Below the pieces are notes generated by a model, which saw only the letters and a program-made list of their open reading frames with translations, made no database searches and was not told the DNA's origin. A stretch of DNA of 35,882 bases from Paracoccaceae bacterium (GTDB lineage Bacteria; Pseudomonadota; Alphaproteobacteria; Rhodobacterales; Rhodobacteraceae), in contig JAPOOS010000157.1 in assembly GCA_026713305.1 (NCBI GenBank), positions 1 to 35,882 of the forward strand, given 5' to 3'. The translations under genes were made by a program, and so were the position numbers. Shown here in pieces: positions 8,079-16,411 of this stretch (position 1 is the stretch's first letter; each line of letters opens with the position of its first letter).

Positions 8079-10252
8079 CTGGGGCGGCGGGAACGTCCGG
8101 TGGGTCCGTGGATCGACATCCCTTGCGGAAATCGCCTTCTGCAGGCGGTGGTTCCGGGCGCCAGGAGTTCATCTTTGCCGTCCAGGACATGCATTGCGCA
8201 GCCTGCATTTCTGCGGTCGAGAATTCTCTCTCAAAGTTTCCAGGAGTTGTCTCCGCCCGCGTAAACCTGACCCATCGCCGAGTCATGGTCGAGGCAATTG
8301 GCGGGACAGACGCTTGCGCGCTTGTCCGCCAAATTGAACAGGTTGGCTACAGCGCAAGGAGACTCGACGCGTCCGTGGTGGATTTCGTGTCGACCGATCC
8401 CGAAACACAGGAACTGCTGGTGCGCTTGGGCGTCGCCGGGTTCGGCTTCGCCAACGTCATGATATTTTCAGTGGTGATCTGGTCGGGCGCCGAAGGAACG
8501 ACGCGGGACCTCATGCATTGGCTTTCCGCCCTCGTGGCGGTCCCGATAACCTGCTATTCGGCCCAGCCCTTTCTGTTCAGCGCTCTCCGCTCCCTGAGAA
8601 GGTTCAGACTGAACATGGATGTGCCAATCTCGCTGGCCATCCTGCTCGCCGCAGGCCATTCCCTGTTCGAAACGGCGCTTGGTGGCCAGCATGCCTACTT
8701 TGAAGCCGCGTTGGCCTTGACTTTCTTTCTGCTGGCCGGCCGCTATCTTGACCTGCACACGCGCTCAAGCGCCAGATCGGCCGCTCAACAGCTTTCGGCG
8801 CTTGAACCGGACCAGGTCACGGTGAAGGGAACGCACGGAGAGCGGGAGGCGCCCTTGAGTTCGGTTCACAAGGGCCAGGTGATCGTTGTGCGGGCCGGAG
8901 ACAGAATTCCACTGGACGGGACCGTCCGTTCCGGCAGCAGCGATGTCGACAATTCGTTCCTGACGGGCGAAAGCCGGCCCGTGCCTGCGACCGTCGGTTC
9001 TGCGGTCGCAGCCGGCCAGTTCGTGCACACTGGGCGCCTGGAGGTCGAAGTGGCCTGTACCGGTGAGGACTCGTCGCTGAGGAAGCTGATCAGGCTGATC
9101 CATCTGGCCGAGTCCGCCAAGAGCAGCTACACCGGGCTGGCCGAGAGGGCGGCATCCGTCTATGCGCCTGCTGTGCATTTGCTTGCGCTCGCCGGATTTT
9201 CAGTCTGGATGTATCAGACTGGAGACGTCAGGCTTTCCATGAACATTGCGGTTGCGGTGCTCATCATTACCTGTCCATGTGCGCTTGGACTTGCGGTTCC
9301 AGCAGTGTCCACGGCCACGGTTGGCAGGCTCTTTCGTTCGCAGCTCCTGATAAAGGATTCAGACGCATTGGAGCGGCTTGCCGAGGTTCGAACCACGGTC
9401 CTGGACAAGACAGGAACGCTTACGATGAACGTTCCGTCGCTGGACAATTCGAAGAACATCGACGACGAGGCCTGGTCAGTGGCGGGTGCGCTTGCCGGGG
9501 CATCTCGTCATCCCTATGCACGTGCCATACATGAACATGTGCAGGGCCGTGGCATCGAAGTCGCCGAGGTGCGTGACGTTGTCGAGAGACCTGGACTTGG
9601 CGTCGCCGGAGTCTGGAAGGGCAATCAAGTCAAGCTTGGCCGGGCGGGCTGGGTCGGAACGAAGGACAACTACGGCACGGCCACCTTTTTGAGATTGGAT
9701 TCGGAGAGAATCGTGGCATTTCGGTTTGTCGATCAACTGCGAAGCGGAGTGCAGGAGTGCGTGGAGGAACTGCACTCTCTTGGCTCCGAAGTGATTCTTT
9801 TGTCCGGCGACGCCGATCGCGCCGTAAGGGAAATGGCGACCAGGCTCAATGTCAGACAGTGGCACGCCGAAGCGCTGCCTGAAGACAAACTTGACATGAT
9901 CCGCAAGTACACCATGCGCGGAGGATCAACGCTCATGGTGGGGGATGGCTTGAACGACGCAGCCGCGCTGGCGTTGGCGGATGTCTCGATTGCCCCTTCC
10001 TCCGCCATTGACGCTACGCGTGTCTCCGCAGGCATCGTGCTGGTCGGCGGCGACTTGAAGAGGATTCCCGAAGGCATCAAGCTGGCGCGCCTGGCGAAGC
10101 GCCGCATTCTCGAGAACTTTGCAATTGCCGCCTGCTACAATGCCGTGGCAGTTCCACTTGCGCTGGCCGGGATCGCCACGCCGCTGATGGCTGCCATCGC
10201 CATGTCGACCTCGTCCATCGCGGTCACCCTGAATTCAATGCGGATGCGCTGA
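8054..10252 (+). CDS. ccoI: Copper-translocating P-type ATPase CcoI (FixI)
   Basis: P1B-type ATPase that exports copper across the inner membrane for insertion into the cbb3 oxidase. The 732-residue form has a heavy-metal-associated domain with MHCAAC (Cys48, Cys51), about eight membrane segments, a transmembrane CPC motif (Cys407-Pro-Cys409 in TCPCALG), the phosphorylation motif DKTGTLT with Asp451, and a GDGLND hinge at 630-635. The start is uncertain. GTG 8054 gives the longest frame but overlaps ccoH by 25 bases and lacks a good ribosome binding site; GTG 8108 would remove 18 low-complexity residues and avoid the overlap. Either leaves every domain intact. ccoS follows one base after the stop. 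Confidence 0.95.
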   Translation: MGKSEPAVAGAAGTSGGSVDRHPLRKSPSAGGGSGRQEFIFAVQDMHCAACISAVENSLSKFPGVVSARVNLTHRRVMVEAIGGTDACALVRQIEQVGYSARRLDASVVDFVSTDPETQELLVRLGVAGFGFANVMIFSVVIWSGAEGTTRDLMHWLSALVAVPITCYSAQPFLFSALRSLRRFRLNMDVPISLAILLAAGHSLFETALGGQHAYFEAALALTFFLLAGRYLDLHTRSSARSAAQQLSALEPDQVTVKGTHGEREAPLSSVHKGQVIVVRAGDRIPLDGTVRSGSSDVDNSFLTGESRPVPATVGSAVAAGQFVHTGRLEVEVACTGEDSSLRKLIRLIHLAESAKSSYTGLAERAASVYAPAVHLLALAGFSVWMYQTGDVRLSMNIAVAVLIITCPCALGLAVPAVSTATVGRLFRSQLLIKDSDALERLAEVRTTVLDKTGTLTMNVPSLDNSKNIDDEAWSVAGALAGASRHPYARAIHEHVQGRGIEVAEVRDVVERPGLGVAGVWKGNQVKLGRAGWVGTKDNYGTATFLRLDSERIVAFRFVDQLRSGVQECVEELHSLGSEVILLSGDADRAVREMATRLNVRQWHAEALPEDKLDMIRKYTMRGGSTLMVGDGLNDAAALALADVSIAPSSAIDATRVSAGIVLVGGDLKRIPEGIKLARLAKRRILENFAIAACYNAVAVPLALAGIATPLMAAIAMSTSSIAVTLNSMRMR

Positions 10253-10253
10253 A

Positions 10254-10409
10254 ATGGAAAGCATAGTTCCTCTTATCGGCGTCACCCTGCTGGTGGGACT
10301 GGTCTGGCTGGCGGTCATGGCTTGGGCGATTCGCACACGCCAGTACAGCGATCCGAAGGGCGATGCCGAGCGCATTCTCCGCACGGACTATGACGACACG
10401 CCGCAGTAG
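10254..10409 (+). CDS. ccoS: cbb3 oxidase maturation protein CcoS (51 aa)
   Basis: A 51-residue frame starts with ATG at 10254, one base after the ccoI stop, and ends at TAG 10407-10409. It has one membrane helix (about residues 5-25), then RTRQYSDPKGDAERIL, which matches the conserved 'xQYxDxxGxAxRIL' end of CcoS. It closes with an acidic tail. CcoS is required for cofactor insertion into the cbb3 oxidase and is almost always the last cco gene, as here. It is easily missed because of its size. Confidence 0.93.
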   Translation: MESIVPLIGVTLLVGLVWLAVMAWAIRTRQYSDPKGDAERILRTDYDDTPQ

Positions 10410-10523
10410 GGGCGCTCAGCCCGGGCGGCGATCAACAACTTTCATGATCATGCCGGGCATTGATCCCCGATTCGGCAGCTCGGCGCTTCGGGCCGACATG
10501 GCAGACGGTCCGGAGTGAACCGG

Positions 10524-11705
10524 TCAGTCCAAATCCACCCAGACACCTCCTGCCTCGTGACTGTCCGCAGCGGCGTTGAAGAAGCGGACTCCCCGCGCAC
10601 CGTCGTCTACGTTTGGCACGGCAATCAGACCCTTGGGCACGGTCCTGCCATTTCTCCGGGCTTCAACCGCAATTGCCATTTCCGTGTAGAGATTGCTCCA
10701 GGCATCCGACAGCGCCTCGCCGTGTCCTCGCGGCAGTTGCGCCATTCGTTCGGCCGACGGCAGCACTCCGCTGCCGTGGCCTCGAACAATGGTCTGCCTT
10801 GGCTCGTTGAGCGGTTGATACATCAACTGCTCGGGAGCTTCCTGGTCCCACTCGAGTCCCCCTCGCCTTCCGTAGATTCTAAATCTCAATCCGCAGTAGT
10901 TGCCCGGAGCGGCCTGAGTGATCCACATTGATCCCGGCACGCCGTGACGGAACCTGAGACCCAGAAACGCAGTGTCCTCCATCGCCTTCGGTGCGCCGCA
11001 AACGTGAAAGTCGGCACGCAACTGCTGCACGTTCTGGATGGAGACGAACTCGATCAAGTGCAGCGCATGGGTGCCGATGTCGGCGGCTGCGGATGCCCGG
11101 CCGACCTTTGCCGGATCGCGGCGCCACGCAAGAGAACCGGATTCGGGGTCGTCGTGCTCGGTTGCCCATTCCTGGGCGTACTCGACCAAAATCTGACGGA
11201 CCTGCCCGATGGCACCGCTGTTGATCATGTCGCGGGCCTGACGAACCATGGAATGAAACGCATAGGGATGCGTGACCGCAAACACGAGCGCTGTCTCCCT
11301 TTGCCGCTTGACCAATGCCGCGGCATCTTCGTTGGTTGTAGTGATCGGTTTGTCGCAAATGATGTCAATCCCAACATCCATGAAAGCTTCCGCGATTGCA
11401 CGGTGGGTCCAGTTTGGCGTGCAGATTGCCACAGCTTCAATGCCATCTGCCCTGGAGCCCTCGATGCGGGCCATGTCGTGATAGGTGGAATATGTCCTGT
11501 CCGCCGGCAACATCCATTCACGTCCATAATGCGCTGCCTTGGCGGGGTTCGAAGACAATGCTCCCGCGACAAGCTCCCATCGATTCGAAAGCCGGGCGCC
11601 AGTCCAATGCCATTTGCCGACAAGACCGGACCCTCCGCCTCCGACGATGCCCAAACGCAGTCGCCGCGACGCGGCGGGGTAGACGTTCGTTCCAGTCAAT
11701 CCCAT
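10524..11705 (-). CDS. Gfo/Idh/MocA-family NAD(P)-dependent oxidoreductase
   Basis: The 393-residue protein has an N-terminal Rossmann fold: LRLGIVGGGGSGLVG (about 16-30) is the dinucleotide motif, followed by EAVAICTPNWTHRAIA (90-105) and the signature CDKPI (117-121, the family's E/D-K-P). The C-terminal alpha/beta domain with ADIGTHALHLIEF carries the usual catalytic Asp/His region. Such enzymes oxidise or reduce sugars, inositols or related polyols with NAD(P). The substrate cannot be read from sequence. The ATG at 11705 is preferred over a start 14 codons upstream because AGGAAGG lies 5 bases before it. It is convergent with ccoS and runs in the same direction as the aminotransferase and dnaE2, 143 bases downstream of the former. 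Confidence 0.88.
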   Translation of the reverse strand: MGLTGTNVYPAASRRLRLGIVGGGGSGLVGKWHWTGARLSNRWELVAGALSSNPAKAAHYGREWMLPADRTYSTYHDMARIEGSRADGIEAVAICTPNWTHRAIAEAFMDVGIDIICDKPITTTNEDAAALVKRQRETALVFAVTHPYAFHSMVRQARDMINSGAIGQVRQILVEYAQEWATEHDDPESGSLAWRRDPAKVGRASAAADIGTHALHLIEFVSIQNVQQLRADFHVCGAPKAMEDTAFLGLRFRHGVPGSMWITQAAPGNYCGLRFRIYGRRGGLEWDQEAPEQLMYQPLNEPRQTIVRGHGSGVLPSAERMAQLPRGHGEALSDAWSNLYTEMAIAVEARRNGRTVPKGLIAVPNVDDGARGVRFFNAAADSHEAGGVWVDLD

Positions 11706-11848
11706 GGATGCCTTCCTTTCGAATTCCGATTGGGTGGTCCCGGCCAACCGAAACCGACATTTCCCGAGGCCGTCAAGTCACTGTAGAACATGTGCAAGGG
11801 AATTTCCGCCATGGCGACGCCAGTACATTCACAGCATTGCCCTTGCGA
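11706..11848. other. Short spacer between oxidoreductase and aminotransferase
   Basis: This 143-base gap separates two minus-strand genes. It holds the AGGAAGG ribosome binding site for the oxidoreductase next to its right-hand start. No terminator hairpin with a T-run and no clear promoter were found, so it is unclear whether the oxidoreductase is co-transcribed with the genes upstream of it. Confidence 0.4.
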
Positions 11849-13048
11849 TCAAGTCAGCCGATCAACCACGTCGAGCATGCCAAGACAGGCATCCCTCAGT
11901 CTGCGATCCTCCTTGGCAAAGCAAAGCCGGACAAATCCGGGACATCCAAATGCGCTTCCCGGAATGACGGCAACACCGGCCAGTTTCAGGAACTGTCCTG
12001 CGATGTCGGCATCGTCGGAAACTGCAGTGCCGTCGGCCAAACGGCAGCCGATCAACCTGCGGCAGTCAACAAAGCTGTAGAATGCCCCCTGTGGCACGTG
12101 TGGCCGAAGCAGGCCGCTGGCCGAGAGCAGTTCGGACACCAGGTCGCGCTTCCTTTCGTAGGCTTCGCACCACTCGTCCATGTACTCCCCCGGACCGGTC
12201 AGCGCCGCCAGCGCGGCGGCCTGGCTGACCGAGGACGCATTGGTCGTCGACTGGCCCTGAAACTTGATCATCGCCGCCACAAAGGCACGCGGTCCCGCTG
12301 CGTAGCCGATGCGCCATCCGGTCATGGCGTGTGACTTCGAGACCCCGTTGACCGTAAGAATTCTCTGACCCAGGTCGGGCGCAACCTGCGCCATCGTGGA
12401 AAATCTTCTGCCGTCGAAAACGATCTTCTCGTAGATGTCGTCACACATCACGGAAATCTTCGGATGGGCACGCAGGAATTCTGCGATGTCTTCGAGGTCA
12501 CGAGCCTCCAGCACCGTGCCGGTGGGGTTGCACGGAGAGTTGAGAAGCAGCCACCTTGTGCGCTCGCCGACCCGTTCCCGCAGCGCCGCGGCGGTGACCC
12601 GAAAGCCGCTTTCAGGCGATGTCGGCACGATGACCGGAACTCCGCCGGCCAGCTTGACGATGTCCGGATAGCTCACCCAGTACGGCGCCGGAACCAGCAC
12701 CTCGTCCCCGGCATCCAGAGACACCATCATGGCATTGAATATGAGCTGCTTTCCACCGTTGCCTACGACGACGTTGTCGACTTCGCAGTCGAAGCCGTTG
12801 TCCACTCTGAATTTCCTGGAAATTGCCTGCCGCAACTCCGCTGTGCCGGCAACCGCGGTGTAGCGGGTCTGGCCGTCGAGGGCTGCCCGATAGGCTGCCT
12901 CGACGATGAACTCCGGTGTGTCGAAGTCCGGTTGACCCTCGGTAAGATCGATGATCTTCCTGCCGGCCGCAATCAGTTGCCTTGCCTCGTTGGCAATGGT
13001 GACGGTTGGAGAGGCCCTGACGGACTTCAGGGTTCGGTTGACTTTCAC
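11849..13048 (-). CDS. Class I pyridoxal-phosphate aminotransferase (aspartate aminotransferase-like)
   Basis: A 399-residue PLP enzyme of the fold-type I, subgroup I-gamma aminotransferase kind, which moves an amino group from an amino acid to 2-oxoglutarate or a similar acceptor. Visible motifs are DLTEGQPDFDTP (N-terminal substrate arm), VGNGGKQ (cofactor phosphate site), LNSPCNPTG (Asn contacting PLP), CDDIYEKIVFDG (Asp/Tyr pair), NGVSKSHAMTGWRIGY with the Schiff-base Lys238, and VRLCFA with the carboxylate-binding Arg near the C-terminus. All catalytic residues are present. It starts with GTG, which overlaps the dnaE2 stop (GTGA), so it is probably translated from a dnaE2 transcript. The amino-acid specificity is uncertain. 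Confidence 0.92.
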   Translation of the reverse strand: MKVNRTLKSVRASPTVTIANEARQLIAAGRKIIDLTEGQPDFDTPEFIVEAAYRAALDGQTRYTAVAGTAELRQAISRKFRVDNGFDCEVDNVVVGNGGKQLIFNAMMVSLDAGDEVLVPAPYWVSYPDIVKLAGGVPVIVPTSPESGFRVTAAALRERVGERTRWLLLNSPCNPTGTVLEARDLEDIAEFLRAHPKISVMCDDIYEKIVFDGRRFSTMAQVAPDLGQRILTVNGVSKSHAMTGWRIGYAAGPRAFVAAMIKFQGQSTTNASSVSQAAALAALTGPGEYMDEWCEAYERKRDLVSELLSASGLLRPHVPQGAFYSFVDCRRLIGCRLADGTAVSDDADIAGQFLKLAGVAVIPGSAFGCPGFVRLCFAKEDRRLRDACLGMLDVVDRLT

Positions 13049-16000
13049 TGCGCTGCTCCGGTTTTCGCGGTTGCGGCAAGCCTGCCTGTGCCGCCATCGC
13101 CGGCTCTCGGCAGCCGGCTGGCGGACGTCCTTCCCGGCTCCATGCTGCGGCGGCGCCCGGCAGGCTGCTGTCGGTTGCCGGAGGCAACTGCGGCCTCGGC
13201 ATGATCAATCCCCTGTCTCCGGACATCGATGTCCGGGGTCAACCGCTTCCGCAGCAGAGCCACCGGATGCGCTCGGAGCGACAGCCGCACCGTCGAAAAA
13301 TCCGCCGCCAGCTGCTCGCCGAGGGACATGGCCGGCATTCTTGTCTCCTGCTCGATGAACTCCAGATCCTCGTTGCCGCGCTCAAACAACGGCAATGGAG
13401 CCGCATCCCTGATTGCAAGCGCTTCCCATAATGCCTGGCGGCGGTCGATGCCAATCGATGCAAATGCATCCGCTTCCGCAAGCGCCCGCAAAATGGCTGG
13501 CCGCAATCCGGCGCGACGCCACACGTCGGCAACCTCGCGATATCCGTTGCCGCGGGCTGAGGCAATCCATGCGGCGTCATCCTCCGGCACCGACTTGACG
13601 TTGCGAAACCCCAGGCGCAGCGCAAGTCCGCCGCGGCCGTCCGGTTCCATCACATTGTCGTGGAAGGACCTGTTGATGCAGACCGGGCGAACTTCCACAT
13701 TGCGCCGAAGCGTGTCCTGAACAATCTGGTACGGCGAATAGAACCCCATGGGCTGCGCGTTCAGCAAGGCGCAGGCATAAATGCCGGGATGATGAAGCTT
13801 CAACCATGCAGAGGCGTACACGAGGAGAGCAAAACTGGCTGCATGGCTTTCCGGAAACCCATATTCTCCGAATCCTTCAATCTGGGAAAAGCAGCGCCCG
13901 GCAAAGTCCCGGTCGTGGCCATTGTCGATCATTCCCTTGATGAACCTGTCCCGAAACTGGTGTATCGTCCCTGTTTTGCGGAATGTTGCCAGCGACCGGC
14001 GCAGCCGGTCGGCCTCTCCGGCGGAAAAGCCGGCGCCGATGATGGCGATCTGCATGGCCTGCTCCTGAAACAGCGGCACGCCCAGGGTGCGCCGCAAGAC
14101 GTCGCCCAGAGCGCCTTCGGGATAAACTGGCTTCTCCTCGCCGTTTCGCCGTCTGATGTAGGGATGCACCATTTTCCCCTGGATGGGTCCCGGCCTGACA
14201 ATTGCGACCTGTATGACCAGATCGTAGAAGCAGCGTGGTCGCATGCGCGGCAGGAAGTTCATCTGGGCACGGCTTTCGACCTGAAACAGACCGACACTGT
14301 CGGCCCTGCACAGCAGATCGTAAACCGCCGGGTCTTCCCGCGGGATGCTGTCAAGCGTGTATTGCCGCAAATGGTGGGTTCTGATCAGGGCGAACGCCTT
14401 GCGAATGCATGTCAACATTCCGAGACCGAGAATGTCGACCTTCAGAATGCCCAGCGCATCAATGTCATCCTTGTCCCAGCAAATGACAGTGCGGTCCTCC
14501 ATCGACGCGTTCTCGATCGGAACCAGTTCATCCAGACGCCCTTCGGTGATCACGAACCCGCCCGTGTGTTGCGAAAGATGCCTCGGAAAGCCGCGGATTT
14601 CCTCACATAGCCGAAGAACCCTCCGCAACTTCGCATCGGTGTGGTCCAGGCCGATTTCGCCAAGTCGCCGATCCGACACGCCGCCGCCCCAGCCCCAGAG
14701 CTGCGAAGACAGCGCCGCCACGACGTCCTCCGACAGTCCCATTGCCTTGCCAACCTCGCGAATGGCGCGCTTGCCGCGGTAGTGAACGACAGTTGCGCAC
14801 AGCCCGGCGCGATGACGCCCGTACTTTTCATAGATGTGCTGGATCACCTCTTCCCGACGCTCGTGCTCGAAGTCCACATCGATGTCCGGCGGCTCGTTGC
14901 GGGCCTCGGAGACAAATCGCTCGAAGACCATCGTGCCGACTTCCGGCGAGACGGAAGTCACGCCGAGTGCGTAGCAAACAACCGAATTCGCCGCCGACCC
15001 CCTCCCCTGGCACAGGATGTTCCTGGACCGGGCAAACTCGACGATGTCATGGACGGTCAGGAAGTATGGCGCAAAGTCCAGCTTGTCGATGATTCGGAGC
15101 TCACGCCGATACATCCGGTCGACCCGAGACGGAACGCCGCCGGGATACCTGTGCCGCAGCCCTTCCTCGGACAAGCGTTCCAGCCGCTGCTGCGGCGTTT
15201 CGTTCGCAGCCAGTTCCAAAGGATATTCATAACGCAGCTCGTCCAACGAAAACCGGCACCGCCGGGCAATGTCCCGTGTATGCAGGACAGCCTGCTCGTA
15301 GCCTCGGAACAGCCGCTGCATCTCCGCATGGGAACGCAACCGTCGTTCGGCGTTGGCTTGCGCCCGCGTTCCGAGCGCAGCCACCGTGCAGCCGGAGTGG
15401 ATTGCAGTCAGCACATCCGCCAGGCACACGCGGTCCGAACGATGCATGAGCGGGCTTGCAGTTGCCACGAGCGGCAGCCGCGCCTGGCCGGCAAGCTCGG
15501 ACAGAGCGGCGAAACGATCCCTGTCGGCCCCGTTGTACCGCGGAGACATCAGCAGGCCCGCCCGAAGCGCCTGACCGGACAGGCGGTCCAGCCTGTGCCG
15601 CCATTCACTCACCGCGTCCGAACCGAAGGCGGCAGGAGGCTCGACCAACAGGTCCATGCCGTCCAACCAGGCTTCCAGATCGTCGATGTGCAGTTCGCAG
15701 GATCCCTTTGCCGCCCGAAGACGCCCGATGGAAAGCAGGCGCGTCAGTCTGCCCCATGCATCACGATCATGGGGAAGCGCAACGACCGAAAAGCCGCTCG
15801 CGGTTGTCAGCCTGGCGGCGGGCAAAAGACGGGGCACGCACAGATACCCCGAAGCTTCGCTCCCCTCGCCTCCTTCGAACTTGCGCTTGACTTCCCGCAG
15901 CTCGGCATGGGCGCGCACAATGCCCGCCACCGAATTCTCGTCGGCAATTGCGAATGCCGGGAGCTTGAGGCGAGCGGCCGTTCTGGCAAGTTCCTCCGGA

Positions 16001-16056
16001 TGGCTGGCCCCCCGAAGAAATGTGAAGTTCGAGGTTATTGCAAGTTCACAAAACAT
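13045..16056 (-). CDS. dnaE2: Error-prone DNA polymerase DnaE2 (ImuC), without its usual C-terminal OB domain
   Basis: Family C translesion polymerase used in SOS mutagenesis. The protein (1003 residues from this start) opens with FCELAITSNFTFLRGASHPEEL, the DnaE2 form of the PHP domain. It contains QGRGSAANSVVCYALG, the catalytic PPDIDVDF (Asp391, Asp393), the third catalytic Asp541 in KVDILGLG, RPGPIQGKMVHPYIRRR, and FPESHAASFALLVYASAWLK before the helix-hairpin-helix region. After SLRAHPVALLR only about 65 Arg/Ala-rich residues remain, where DnaE2 normally has an OB-fold domain, so the C-terminus is probably truncated. A GTG at 16074 is in frame, but the ATG at 16056 fits the family N-terminus and leaves room for the LexA box at 16079-16093. 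The imuA/imuB partners are not in the window. Confidence 0.93.
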   Translation of the reverse strand: MFCELAITSNFTFLRGASHPEELARTAARLKLPAFAIADENSVAGIVRAHAELREVKRKFEGGEGSEASGYLCVPRLLPAARLTTASGFSVVALPHDRDAWGRLTRLLSIGRLRAAKGSCELHIDDLEAWLDGMDLLVEPPAAFGSDAVSEWRHRLDRLSGQALRAGLLMSPRYNGADRDRFAALSELAGQARLPLVATASPLMHRSDRVCLADVLTAIHSGCTVAALGTRAQANAERRLRSHAEMQRLFRGYEQAVLHTRDIARRCRFSLDELRYEYPLELAANETPQQRLERLSEEGLRHRYPGGVPSRVDRMYRRELRIIDKLDFAPYFLTVHDIVEFARSRNILCQGRGSAANSVVCYALGVTSVSPEVGTMVFERFVSEARNEPPDIDVDFEHERREEVIQHIYEKYGRHRAGLCATVVHYRGKRAIREVGKAMGLSEDVVAALSSQLWGWGGGVSDRRLGEIGLDHTDAKLRRVLRLCEEIRGFPRHLSQHTGGFVITEGRLDELVPIENASMEDRTVICWDKDDIDALGILKVDILGLGMLTCIRKAFALIRTHHLRQYTLDSIPREDPAVYDLLCRADSVGLFQVESRAQMNFLPRMRPRCFYDLVIQVAIVRPGPIQGKMVHPYIRRRNGEEKPVYPEGALGDVLRRTLGVPLFQEQAMQIAIIGAGFSAGEADRLRRSLATFRKTGTIHQFRDRFIKGMIDNGHDRDFAGRCFSQIEGFGEYGFPESHAASFALLVYASAWLKLHHPGIYACALLNAQPMGFYSPYQIVQDTLRRNVEVRPVCINRSFHDNVMEPDGRGGLALRLGFRNVKSVPEDDAAWIASARGNGYREVADVWRRAGLRPAILRALAEADAFASIGIDRRQALWEALAIRDAAPLPLFERGNEDLEFIEQETRMPAMSLGEQLAADFSTVRLSLRAHPVALLRKRLTPDIDVRRQGIDHAEAAVASGNRQQPAGRRRSMEPGRTSASRLPRAGDGGTGRLAATAKTGAAQ

Positions 16057-16078
16057 TCCGATGTCGAAACGCACAGTT

Positions 16079-16093
16079 GTTCGATGAATGTTC
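16079..16093 (-). promoter_or_regulatory. LexA (SOS) box of the alphaproteobacterial type
   Basis: The sequence GTTCGATGAATGTTC is an exact GTTC-N7-GTTC direct repeat, the established LexA binding site in alphaproteobacteria. It lies 23-37 bases upstream of the chosen dnaE2 start, where a repressor would cover the promoter. dnaE2 is a classical LexA target, so motif and context agree. It supports both the alphaproteobacterial origin and the shorter dnaE2 start. Confidence 0.88.
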
Positions 16094-16401
16094 CACTTTT
16101 ACGACATCCGCTTCACATGACAAGCAGGTTGCTGGACAAGCCATGGGCGCCGCAATGCGAAGCCCGTCATGAACGACATTTGAAGCTTTGGAATTCTTGC
16201 ATCGTCGGCTGAAACTGTGTAATCGGTTTACCGAAACTGGATTCGGGCCAGTCCTGTAATTCACTGGACGGCAAGTGATCACCGAAGCAGATACAGAACA
16301 ACGGCTGCCCGTGGTATGGTGCCAGATCCTGAATCCAGCACGCCTCCGGTCAGGAACGTCGCGAAAGAACCAGACGGCGGCCAAACTTGGAGGCAAATGG
16401 G

Positions 16402-16410
16402 AGAAGGTCT
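16402..16410 (+). promoter_or_regulatory. Strong ribosome binding site that decides the M19-like start
   Basis: The purine-rich GGGAGAAGG region just before 16412 is a near-ideal Shine-Dalgarno with about 5 bases spacing to the ATG at 16412. A frame open from 16316 would add 32 residues without any M19 similarity. The ribosome binding site therefore favours the shorter protein. Confidence 0.6.
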
Positions 16411-16411
16411 G

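Larger units (their letters stand above)
16057..16411. promoter_or_regulatory. Divergent promoter region between dnaE2 and the ABC-importer operon
   Basis: This 355-base gap drives genes in both directions. On the dnaE2 side is the LexA box (16079-16093). In the middle are two direct copies of GAAACTG at 16211-16217 and 16233-16239, 22 bases apart, or about two helical turns. The second overlaps the interrupted palindrome TCGGT-TT-ACCGA at 16223-16234. This could be an operator for the importer operon. The right end holds the GGGAGAAGG ribosome binding site of the M19-like gene. No regulator gene is adjacent. Confidence 0.45.

Noticed and set aside
14641..16212. 523-codon plus-strand open frame
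   Set aside because: It is antisense to dnaE2, which shows all catalytic residues; the product is low-complexity.
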